A stretch of DNA of 64,000 nucleotides. Source: Litomosoides sigmodontis (lineage: Eukaryota; Nematoda; Chromadorea; Rhabditida; Onchocercidae). Of this stretch, positions 45,730-61,896 are shown piece after piece (position 1 is the stretch's first letter; each line of letters begins with the position of its first letter). The notes under the pieces are model-generated. The model saw only the letters and a list, made by a program, of their open reading frames with translations. It was not told where the DNA came from and searched no databases. The translations under genes were made by a program, and so were the position numbers. The stretch lies in NCBI GenBank assembly GCA_963070105.1, contig OY718807.1, positions 8,657,983 through 8,721,982 on the forward strand, given 5' to 3'.

Positions 45730-47455
45730 ATGTCGTCAGCGCTTTCCCAGCACGAAAGGATGAATATTGAGGTTGACTTTTTGACAAGGTATGCTAGCTA
45801 ATCAATGAACTTAAAAGTAATGTGAAATGTTAGACTGAGAGATGAAGGAATGCTGCCTGCTAATATCGACGTGAAGTGCTAGAGTAGAGTTACTAGATGA
45901 AATGATAAACGGTATTGATAGGGAAGGAGGTTGTCGGAATGAGCAAAGAATTGCCGCATTTGAATATCATCGAAATTTGATTTTAATTCTTGCAAAACAC
46001 CACCTGATAATGCTGGCATTTTCATTTCTTTATCAAACTAACAATCGATAACTTGTGAAGAACAAGCATTGAGGAATGAATGAGCAACAAATGCGCACAC
46101 ACATACTGTCTGTCCACTTCCATTTTTCATTTAAATGGATTAATTGGAATTTAATGATCGAATGCTTCTCGTGCTTCACCGGTAGCTGAAAGTTGTAGGG
46201 AGGACATGATCGTACTGAGCAGTGACGGAGCGATCATTGAAAAAGGTTTGGTGCTACACGGTTGCAAGCCGTCTGTCCGAGTGGGAGATACGGTCATTGC
46301 CGTTAACAGTAAACAGTTTGAAACGAATGAAGATTTCACTCAAGTGAGTTTGTCAATTGCATTTCATCTATTTTTGCATTCGCTCATCATTTCTGCTAAA
46401 AAATTCATTTTGCAAAATGATTAAGCGGGGAGAGAGAGAGAGAGAGGAGGGAGGAAGAGATGAAAGTGCAAAATTTTGCTTGCATTTTCAATTTAAAGGA
46501 AATTCATATGCCTACCTATTCGATATTTTAAAAAATTAATTTAATACAGTAAAATTTTAGCTATTAACGCAAACAGCAAAAGCAGAAACAAAATTTTCCA
46601 TCACTATTAGTCGTCAAAAAGGTGAAATTGAAATGGAAAATAAAATTGATCGTTATGTTATCGAATTGAAAAAAAGCAATAGCAATGAATCATTTGGAAT
46701 AATTCCAACTGTCGAGCAAAACTGTGTACACCTTTTTTGCTTTAATTTAATTTATTTTGACAGAAGAAAAGAAAATTCGCATTAAAGAATTTCAAAATTA
46801 AATGTTCACAGTTATGGCACTGCACAATAATCAACTTTTTATAATTGTCGCTTGAAATTCATAAGCTGTAAAAATAAACATGTACATTGCCATAAAATTG
46901 ATAGGATCAACTTAGTATAGTTCGTGCAACAGTCAATACTACAGCAATATTACGATCAGTTAACAGTGCTTCTACTACTTTTTCCTCACATAAATAAAAA
47001 GTACCGTCTACGACGGTACTCTCTGATGCTGTGAATTTTGGACAAATTTTGCTTTGAATTTATTAATTTTGCATATTTGTTTGAGTTAGCATTCTACTTG
47101 AGATCATACTTTTTAGGTACTTGTGGAAAAAGTAGATGGACTAGCAGCTGAAGCTGGCGTGAAGGAGAAAGATCACATTAAGCGTATCAACGAGGAACCG
47201 ATACAATCGCTGGAAGATTTCGAAAATCGCATTGAAGGACAGGAGAAAGTCGTCCTCTATATTTCCCGTGGTTTAAAAATTGCTAAAAATAAAGTCGAAT
47301 TTGAAAAAAAGGTTTTTCATTTCGATAAAATTAAAGTTATAATCTCTTCAATGTACGCATAAAATCCTTTCTTTTTTACTGCTACATAGTTCTCAGTAGC
47401 AAATAAATAATAATGCAATATATAATAATAATAATAATAAAATTATTATAATAAA

Positions 47456-47505
<50 letters not shown>

Positions 47506-50500
47506 ATAATAATAATTATAATAATATAATAACAATAATAATAACAATAATAACAATAACAATAATAATAACAATAATAATAAATAATAAATAATAAATA
47601 ATAATAAATAATAAATAATAATAAATAATAATAAATAATAATAAATAATAATAAATAATAATAAATAATAATAAATAATAATAAATAATAATAAATAATA
47701 ATAAATAATAATAAATAATAATAAATAATAATAAATAATAATAAATAATAATAAATAATAATAAATAATAATAAATAATAATAAATAATAATAAATAATA
47801 ATAAATAATAATAAATAATAATAAATAATAATAAATAATAATAAATAATAATAAATAATAATAAATAATAATAAATAATAATAAATAATAATAAATTAGT
47901 AATGATGACAATAGTAATAATAACGGTAACAATGATAGCAATAATAAATAGCAATAAGAAAGGTAATAAAGTAAAATTTTTTGGCAAATATTTCCCGAGA
48001 AATAAAAAAAACGATGGACAGAATGCGTTTACCATTTTTAGTTAATTATCAACTACTAATGAATGCTAATTTCAGATTGTCAATATCCATATTCCATATG
48101 AATGCGGTGACATTTTGGGTGTAACATTAAAGGATTTAATAGTAGTGGATATACAAAGTGGTTCAATTGCTGAAGTAAAATTTGAGGTAAATCAAAGAAA
48201 AAATTTTTTAAAAACCAAAAAACTCCTATTTTGCTAAAAAAAAAAAAGTTGCAATAGCAACTAATTGAAAATATGCGAACAGAAAAAAACCGTAATTTTA
48301 ATTACCAAAAAAAAAAAAGAAGTTCAATTCAAGCAACGGTTAATTAATGAGAAATGGTAGTGCCTTTACAGTTGCAAGATAAGTTAATTGATATGAATGG
48401 AGTAAAGCTGGAGGAAGACGAGCAATTCTATAGGCTTCTGCAACGAATAAATGACAACTTGGAAATAAAGGTTGAACGAAACGTGGTAAAAAGTGACGGT
48501 GGTGGAGTAGTGCCCGGCACGTCACCGTCCATCACCACCGCTACCTACAGAGTTCTCATTTCACTTTCTGTTAGCTTTCACTTCTCGCACACTTTTATCC
48601 GTCTAACACTTACTTAACGCGTAGCAGCGTTATTGAAAGTTCAAACAAAAAAAAGAAAAAAAAAACGAATTTCAGTTCAGTTTAATTGCTGCAGGCAGCG
48701 CAATGATTTTTCACAGGTAGAATAATGAGCAAGGATTGTAATGGATAAATTTTCATGTAGATGTCGCCATATGAGGCATTAGGTGTACGACCGGATGAGA
48801 ATTTGTTGATTTCACGTATTATGGATAAGTCGCATGCGCAGGGTAAATTTGAACTTGGTGATGTAATCAAGAAATTGAATGGAATTCCAATTAAGGATCG
48901 TAATCAATTTTTTAAACTATTTGAAGATGCTACTGCTGGAGGACGAGTGAATGTAATAATATCTTAGCTTTTTCACACTAATTACATTTTAAAAAATTTC
49001 ACATTTTCATTTGATCAATAATGGTTGTTTCATTCGTCGTAAAATTAGCATACTTAGTAAATGCATTGCAAATGATAAAATGTAATTTACAATCTGATGG
49101 TAGATGATCAATTCTGACAGTAAATTTCGAAAATCTAAAATTGCACACCTTTCTCATTGCTAAAAACTACATCGCAGCATATTTTAATTTTTTTGCACAC
49201 TCCAATCTGACTGATCATTTTCCTTCATAAAACTTTTATAAGATTAAATCAGAGGACACAATGATATGATCGATTAATTAATGATTAATGAATGATTTAT
49301 GATCACTTCTCCTATGCATATCCTTCTTTATTTTCGTGACTTTTTCATTTTGGAAAGAAAAAAAAAGGATAATTTAATGACCACAATAATCTTTTCGAGT
49401 ACTTCACTGTAAGTAGCACATGGGATTCAACACTATTAATTTTTCATTTATGTACATACATATCTTCTTGAGATCATCGTTGAACGTAGCGCGGAACGTG
49501 AACTGGAACTGGAGAAACGACTTTTACCACCAAATATTGAGAAAATAATCAAGAGGCATGCAGGATATGATTACCTTATTGTAAATGTCCTCTATGATTC
49601 AAGCGCAGGTCGTCCATTTGGGTTAAATGTTAGTTTCTCGGATTTCATTCCTCCAATAACTGAGCTATGCTAAGTGGCAAGAAAGTATAGCATGTAGGTT
49701 CGTTAACATTTATGGACGGTATAAAAATTTTCAAAATTAAAAATTTTATAAGTGAGGAAACAGTGAATAATTTATTTTAATTACTAAAATAAGTTCCCAC
49801 AAAGGTTTTCAGTGGAAATAAATTTAGTAATATGCAACAATCTCTAGTTGTTTTTAACCATTTTAACCTTGCACATATGTATATTTTAGGAGAAGATGAA
49901 TTGAATTTAGAGAAGAGAAAAATCGACCTATTTATCCGAATTTCTCATCTTCGAATTCAAAACTCATCTTACTCATAAAAACCATACAACACTTCCTTTG
50001 TATCAAATAGCACACTTATTCTTTAAATGCTATCAAGTCTGGCTATTCTTTAGATAGCGAATGTCACTGCGCATAAAATCGTTATCTATGAAGTAGCCGA
50101 AAATACTGTCGCAGGAGATTATTTGAAAATTTACGATCACATTATAGCAATTAATGGTAATCCAGTATCGGATGTTACTGTAGCAAAGAAAATGATACGC
50201 GAATGTGGTGCAAATTTTCAGGTTTATTCTACAACAGAAGTCACCGAACCCACTGATCGACCATTCTAGTTTATTTTCCCCACAGAGCAATTGGTTCAAG
50301 AGCAACATTGAAAAGAGAAGCCCTAATAACGAACTTTAAAGCTGAACAGCGTCGTGATACTATTCTACGTCTCTTTAGGCTGTAATTGAACGCCCAGTTA
50401 CCTTGGACAGTAACGGAGAAAGCAAGCGTGAAGTGGACGAGTGGAGAAGAAGAATGGCTCGCCCAACAAACCTCGAACAAATGCCACCAGATGTTCAAGA

Positions 50501-50939
50501 GATTGTCGAGAAACATGTAATTCTTTATCTACAATTGTAGGATAAGATATAATGAATTCATGGAAGGTTATTGAGGGTTAAAGTGCTGTTTCCACGCTTC
50601 TTGCTTTCAAACTCTTCAAATTTATTTCATAAATTGAGCTCATGACGAGCTTACGACACTATGAATCTATCATAATTTAAAAAATTAAACAATGTAACAG
50701 CCTCGAGTAAAAATTTTGATCATCGCATATGACATATTAAACGATAAAGAAATTTTGATTTAAAACATTGCCGTCCTTTCCAGCTCAAACAACGCGGAAT
50801 CAAACAAGCTACTAATCTTGTTTCGGTTCTCCGTAAATCAACTGGTCAACAACGTAGAATCCATTTCTCGGAACACCATACTGAAACGCAAATCCAAAGT
50901 GATATACCAGCAACGAAACGTTTGCGCTCATGTCGGTGA
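45730..50939 (+). CDS. Multi-PDZ scaffold protein (five PDZ-like units)
   Basis: Eleven exons give 532 residues: 45730-45788, 46199-46343, 46561-46725, 47117-47311, 48076-48186, 48372-48485, 48761-48952, 49473-49628, 50054-50221, 50379-50516, 50784-50939. Five PDZ-like units are visible from their second halves: VRVGDTVIAVNSKQF, VKEKDHIKRINEEPI, LQDKLIDMNGVKL, FELGDVIKKLNGIPI and LKIYDHIIAINGNPV. PDZ domains bind C-terminal peptides of partner proteins, so a scaffold role is inferred. The carboxylate-binding loops are divergent: the first unit lacks a clear GLGF, and the fourth has EALGV. The tail is basic and has no recognised domain. The first exon (MSSALSQHERMNIE) was chosen because its phase matches exon 2. 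The donor of exon 6 (48485) is the least certain. No orthologue is named with confidence. Confidence 0.82.
46430..46460 (+). repeat. (GA)n-rich tract
   Basis: A short GA/GGA purine tract in an intron of the PDZ gene. Confidence 0.85.
47424..47505 (+). repeat. Inverted (ATA)n/(TAT)n tract
   Basis: An ATA triplet run is followed by a complementary TAT triplet run of about 40 bases, so the transcript could fold into a long A-U hairpin. It is in the same PDZ intron as the 10-bp satellite. Confidence 0.85.
47595..47894 (+). repeat. 10-bp minisatellite, unit ATAAATAATA, 28 perfect copies
   Basis: From 47611 to 47890 the unit ATAAATAATA is repeated 28 times without a mismatch, flanked by degenerate AATAAT copies. 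It lies in the PDZ gene intron between the exons encoding the second and third PDZ units. A 177-codon open frame on the minus strand here is only the translated repeat. Confidence 0.97.
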
Positions 50940-51297
50940 ATCACTAGACTCAAAATATGACAAACCTTTCTCACATATTAAGCAAAATAAATTTGCATAG
51001 AACAAAAAAAAGTACACATATATGATCTCTATTGCATCTTAAGCGAAATGTAAAGCAGTAAAAAATCTTTGTTCTCAAATATGGTAGTGAAAACTCCCTC
51101 AGTATATGAAAACTCCTTTAAAGCATTTTATTAGCAAGAAATGTACCTATCACACGACTGGAGTAAACATCCTTGTGATAAACCAAACATGTTCCACTAG
51201 TAACACAATAACTGTAATCTGGTGAACTTAAAATAATCACATTCACAATACGGTTTAGAATATACTTTTTCAACGATACAAAAAATTGATAAACAGT
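50940..51297. other. Convergent 3' spacer between the PDZ gene and MCM7
   Basis: About 360 bases hold both 3' ends: AATAAA at about 50986 for the + gene, and TTTATT at about 51127 (AATAAA on the minus strand) for MCM7. Confidence 0.6.
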
Positions 51298-56198
<4,901 letters not shown>

Positions 56199-58098
56199 CG
56201 GTAAGGCACTGAAAAATCTAAATGTAAACAAAACAGAAAACAATGATAATGAGGAGACGATGGAATAGAGGGTTAAGTTTTTATGTACAAAGATGGTAAA
56301 TCTACCTAGAAAATAATACACAATTTGAGAGTTAAAGTGCGCTATATCAATATGCTAGTGATAACTGAAATTGATCGTTCGCTGTCAGAGATCATCAACA
56401 TAAACTCATGTAACCAGTAGAAAATACATTACGCTATCCTTCAAACCTAGTAAATCGTTCCATGTTTCGTAAATTAGTTTCACTTTAAGTCTCTCGAAAC
56501 TATGGCTACCTTAACAGTTCGACGAATTCAAAGTGACCATTTGGAAGGATCAACCCAACCCCTCCTCACTTTAACAAACAGTTAAGAATTCAAATTCAAA
56601 TGCTCAAACATTCCTCCCCTCTTCCATGGCACTTTAAGAGCATAGACGACTGTTAAAGCTTCATACCGTTTAAATATATTGCAAATGCCAGTTGATTGGA
56701 AATAAACGAGTCATTTAAGTGCACGAAATAATTACTTTAAATTTGCTTTGTTTCTAATTACCGCACAAAGTATTTAGTTACAATATCACTGTCGTATGAT
56801 TTCACGTAATGATCAAAAATGGACAAGATCAGATAAGATGCATGAAAATGAACACAGACGAATATATCGCTTTGCATAAAATCTTTCACGCTTAACCTCT
56901 TTACAGCACTGGAAGTTGATTTGACTACCGAAAGTTGTTATAGTTCTGTGTAGTAGGTGCTGCTCAACATCTTAATGTTTCATCTGTGGCAGACAAGTGA
57001 ATTTAACTTACTTGCTAGTAGTACCTATCCTGTAACACAGTGGTCAACAGCTTATCGTATCTTAACAAATCCGACTGTCATTTGTCTTTGATTTTAGTGC
57101 AGTAATTGAGAATTGCTGGTGGAAAAGAAGCAAGTGGAAATTTTGACATTTTAATATTACTTATTAGCTCACTGCTAAGATTGTTTGCCCGGATAAATGC
57201 CAACAAACGGTGTAGTTTAATCGTGATGATGGTAACAAAGATTGTATGACAAAACTTCTCTTGTAAATCCCACTGCACTCTCTCTTCCTCTCTCTCTCTC
57301 TCTCTCTCTATCGGAGAAAAAAGATTGAAATGCCTCCTGATATGTTTTATTGAATATGAAATAGAAGTAATTAGCTGTGATATGTCTCAAACTAGCTAAA
57401 TTTGTAAGCCAATAATTCAGTTGCTGATGCCATCAATGCTCAATGCCATGTGCTAATTTGCATATAAACTTTACTTTTTTTTGCACTTAGAAAAAGGAAT
57501 GTGCTCTCAAGCAATTACTCGCATTGATCTCAATCCATTCATTTGTGCTTTGCTAATCTCTCGAACTAACAGTACTCTCTTTTCGCTTTCCACTGCTAGA
57601 TCGATCTTAGCAACACAATGCTTGGGAGCAGCACGATCTCTCATAAGTCTTATAACTGCTATTTCTCGACTGTCAGAAATAGTCCATCTATGAGTTGCAG
57701 CTATCGATGTTCCTTCTCTACTACAATAATTGTTTATTGCATTAATTAGTGGATTGTTTCCCGATGGTTGCTTAGTTGTTTTGCATTTTGTGGTAAATTT
57801 CTTGCTGTTCAAAAAACTTCAATTCCTCTTGCGCGCAAATTAACGTAATGCTTTTCGTGTCCTGTTAAGAGTTGTAGATTGAATGGATTAGTGGTGGCAT
57901 GTTAGTTGTCGAGTAGTCTCTGACATTATCAGTCAGTGAGGAAATGATGTTAATCGTATGTATCAGCAATAAATTGTTTTAAATTGTTTGTTTATGACTG
58001 TTTGATTTAATTTTTTGATTTTTTACAATGAAATGAAAGAAAAAAAGAAGTTACAATTATTTGGTTCAACTTTTGACTGTTTTTTGTGGAGGTGCAAA
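56199..58098. other. Divergent promoter region between MCM7 and the CDK2-like gene
   Basis: Both S-phase genes start at its edges. It contains a CT tract at about 57286-57309, a 10-base palindrome TTGCGCGCAA at about 57829-57838, and a GC-richer stretch (57507-57812) with open frames on both strands but no proper start codon. I see no confirmed gene inside. Confidence 0.5.
57286..57309 (+). repeat. (CT)n microsatellite
   Basis: A CT run of about 24 bases, preceded by TCTCTTCC. Confidence 0.9.
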
Positions 58099-60487
58099 AT
58101 GGCACGAACTGTGGATAGAAATGAGCTTTATAAAGAACCGCAATCCTTTGCTATTGGACCATATGCATTTACAAACTGTCAACTAATTGGTGGAGGAACA
58201 TATGGTACTGTTTACAAGGCATATGATATTAATCAACAGATATATTTTGCAATAAAAGTTATCAAATTGGACAGGTATAATTTTTTGATTTAATTAATTT
58301 GTTGTTTAATTTAATCGGTACCTAATACATCATCATTAGCCATATCGCTTAATATTTCATCTAGTTTTACTTCTTTTCTGACAGTTATTCCGATACTGAT
58401 ACTACCATATACTAATTCTATAATAATTTTGTTGCTTGAATTTTAGCCGAGAAGGTGTACCTGGAACGTGTCTTCGAGAAGTGTCAATTTTAAAAGAACT
58501 TACTCATCCAAATATCGTTCAAATGCACAGTGTTATCCCAAGTAATGGTTAGTGAATAAATAATTATTTATTAGCATCGAAAATGTTTGAGCCAATCGTA
58601 TGTTTCGGAAGTGGTAGTAGAGGAATATCCAATTATAAAGATATTGTTCTAAAATATTTAGCGCATCTAAAAGTGCTGTTACGTATGAGTTAGACAATAA
58701 TTGATGCAGATTTATATGAAAATATTTGCTTCCCATTTTGTTCAAAAAATTTTTATGACTTTAAAAACATATTTATTGGAATAACATTTACTGATTGACA
58801 TAATCGTATCACATGCGATATTATTTTTCAGGGTGCAAGAAAATATATATGATATTCGAACATATTGATTATGACTTGAAAATGCTTATTGAAAAATTAC
58901 GACCGAAACCCTTTCCAATGCTTTACATCAAAGTAATTTAATGTACAATCATTCTATTTTGAAAATTATTTCAATAATTAAGTCCAAAAACTTCTAGTGT
59001 TAACTTTTTGGAAAGAAGTATAAATTCCAAAAATATTAGTATTACAGCGAGAATTTTAGAGTTTCATGTGGCAATTGCTTCGTGCTCTCACTCTGTGTCA
59101 TACAAATCGTGTGTTGCATCGAGATTTAAAACCACAGAATATTTTGGTGGCTGCAAATGGCACTGTAAAAATTGCTGATTTTGGTCTTGCACGTTCTTTC
59201 ACAATACCTTCTAGATGTTATACACATGAGGTATGCATCTTCATATAATCATACATTTTATTTCACGCTTTCCCAAATAATCATTTGAAATGTCTTGAAT
59301 CTGACTTCAACTTCACCAAATTCAAGTAGCTTTCTTCTGATGTAAATCTACGGAATAGATTTAAAATTATGAAAGGGCTTTCAAGATACTACATTCTCTC
59401 AAGATTTAGTGATTAGGCGTTATTACGTTTCAATTTATGGCTAGCTTTCTATAAACGTTCGGACATATCTAGAAAGGTGTGCAGAGATGCTACATTAAAA
59501 TGCTTCGGGAATTTAATTCTAAAAAAGATAGCTTTATTCTTAAATCTCTTTTTGCTGATGTTCCGAATTAAAATTGATTAGAAGTACTTTTTTCAGATAG
59601 TAACATTGTGGTACCGTGCACCTGAAATTCTACTCCGTTCAAGATTTTATTCAACGGCGATCGATATATGGAGCTTGGCTTGTATATTTGCTGAACTAGT
59701 TACTTCCACCCCGCTCTTTCATGCAGACTCTGAAATCAGTCAACTGCTTCAAATATTTAAAATACTGGGAACTCCTACTGTGGAAGTCAGTTGAGTTAGA
59801 GCGATTTGTTTTTCAACTCACATCATAGAAAGAAATATCATAAAAGTTTTAGATTTGGCCCGATTTGATAAATTGTATTGACTACAATGATAACTTCCCG
59901 AAATGGACAGAATGTCTTCTAGCAGAACATGTACCAGGTCTGGATAGTGACGGTCTAGATTTGCTAGCGGTAAGAATTCTTTAAATCACATAAATTTTTG
60001 TAGTTCACATTGTTTTCATTTCAAGCTAATTATTGGAAAGATAATTTGATGAAGACTAGCGAAATCCAATATGGTTCTTGAGAGCGGGCTGAATGCATAA
60101 ATCAATTGGAACATTGTTGAAAGATATAAGAAAACTATGGTATTTCCTTGCAGATTTTGGTAAAAGCAATTAATTCTTTAGTCTTGAACTTTGTTATTAG
60201 TTGTTCATTTGGTCAAAAGATTTTCTGCGCAGAATTTTGCTTGTAAAATTTGACACCGCCATTTGTAATGGAAGATTTGTTTTTAAATTATTTTACTTTT
60301 TAGTCTCTGTTGCTTCCGCCTTATTTCACTAATGATTTTGTGAAATTGATGTCAATTGCAGCAGATGCTGCTATATCCACCTGAAGAAAGGATCACTTCA
60401 AAAGCTGCGCTCAGTCATCGTTTCTTGGGAGATGTACCAATACATATTGAACCAGTCGCGACATTATTTGGTTCCGATGATGAATAA
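58099..60487 (+). CDS. cdk-2: Cyclin-dependent kinase, CDK2-like
   Basis: This Ser/Thr kinase is activated by cyclin binding and drives S-phase entry. Seven exons (58099-58274, 58447-58547, 58832-58932, 59060-59230, 59597-59785, 59853-59969, 60362-60487) give 326 residues, about 28 longer than human CDK2. Seen in order: glycine loop GGGTYGTVY with the inhibitory Thr-Tyr pair, catalytic lysine in FAIKVI, the cyclin-binding helix as PGTCLRE instead of [18 protein letters not shown], the activating threonine in [15 protein letters not shown], and [18 protein letters not shown]. The PGTCLRE and PSRCYTHE forms resemble what I recall of C. elegans CDK-2 rather than CDK-1. The last exon begins at a tandem acceptor (GCAGCAG). 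An upstream in-frame ATG at 58033 could add 22 residues. A poly(A) signal is at about 60507. Confidence 0.9.
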
Positions 60488-61896
60488 TGATGTCATTCTA
60501 ATTTGAAATAAATCATCTCTACATGTATCTTTCATTTGTCATAATCGTCCTGTGGTTTTAGTAACAGCAACAAATGAGAGATTTCTAATCCAGAAAATAT
60601 TACTCTCATATAGCCAACTCCTTACTCAACAGCTGTATCCTTTCTCTTGCATAGGTCTGTTATGTTTAGTCAAATTTAGTCATAAAATTTTCTTTAATGA
60701 GAGTGTTTTAGTGACCTCAAATGTTATTGTTGAATACGGACGACTCATTTTCGATTTTTCGATCAAAAATAGCTTACTTAGTTTGACAGAAAATGATTTG
60801 ACAGTTACTAAATGACAAATTATAAAATAGTTTGAGATAAACTAAACTCATCTCGTATTCTCTGTACCAATACAGTAACGGTTGTGGATTTTTATGTCTC
60901 TTTAACAGCGAACTTACAACTAATTGCCTGAGGAACAAGTAGTCACTGAATTTTTCTTGAAGTAACCACTGCCTTACAAGGATTTTTGCCTGCTTATATT
61001 TTATCCTATTATAAATGATGTTTGCGTGTGATGTGGAAAATGAGAGAGGAAAACGTTTAAGCATACATTTGCTCCGAAGTTTCTGTCTTTTTCTATTTGT
61101 GTCCAAAATTTCTTGCGACATTTGTAACATCTCTCGTTCAGTTATGTGCAATAAAAAGTTGCCAGTGAAGGGAGCTGAACAGTGCGGGAATTCAGCTTTC
61201 AGCTTAGAGAAAAAGGATCATTGCTATCAAATGTCTTGCTAGACTTTATGTCATTTCATTTAACAGTAAAATACTAGCAACAGGAGCTTATCAAGTTACA
61301 TTGCCTATGACAACAATAGCTTAACGTTTGTTCTACCGACTACAACTGACATTTGTTTTATAGCTGATTGTATAGCTCATTAACAGAAATGAATTATACT
61401 AACTCAGGTAAGCATACAAATTTCTAGGAGAGCTAGAGAGGATACGTAAGAGAGAAATGTACGAGAAGGACTTAAAAAGTAAGTTTAATGTCTTCTACAC
61501 AAGTTATACTAACATTTTCAGCGAGCTGGTTGGGGGAAAGGGATTAAATTCGTCCTGCAATTTGCATAGGTCTATTAGTGCAATAATACCGCAGCTAGGA
61601 CCCTATTCTTCTGTTTTTTAGGAGAGGCCAACGAGTAGTGGAAAAGCGCGACCCACTAAGTGAGTCATTTTGGTTGCGAAGAACTATGGTGCTATTTTTG
61701 GACGCGGGTGGCGCCGTTTTGGAGCGATATTGGCATGTTAGGCTAATGATGATGTCTAGGAGTGATAGTACTAGTCTTGGTTTAACTGCATCGACAACAC
61801 CATGAACGTTTTCGGAGATTTTAAGTCGCTGTTTTTTTCCAGAGATATGAAGAGAGTTTGGACGATGTGAGATAAAGGATCGTTTGAGGTGGAGTG
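60488..61896. other. Spacer between the CDK2-like and RagC/D genes
   Basis: Overlapping open frames occur at 60774-61151 (minus, 125 codons) and 61015-61242 (plus, 75 codons, six cysteines in its second half). Neither has recognisable features, and frames of this size are expected by chance in a window this long. From about 61620 the DNA becomes GC-richer and leads into the RagC/D start. Confidence 0.4.

Noticed and set aside
47502..48035. 177-codon minus-strand open frame
   Set aside because: It is the translation of the ATAAATAATA satellite (poly Y/L/I) and has no protein-like composition.
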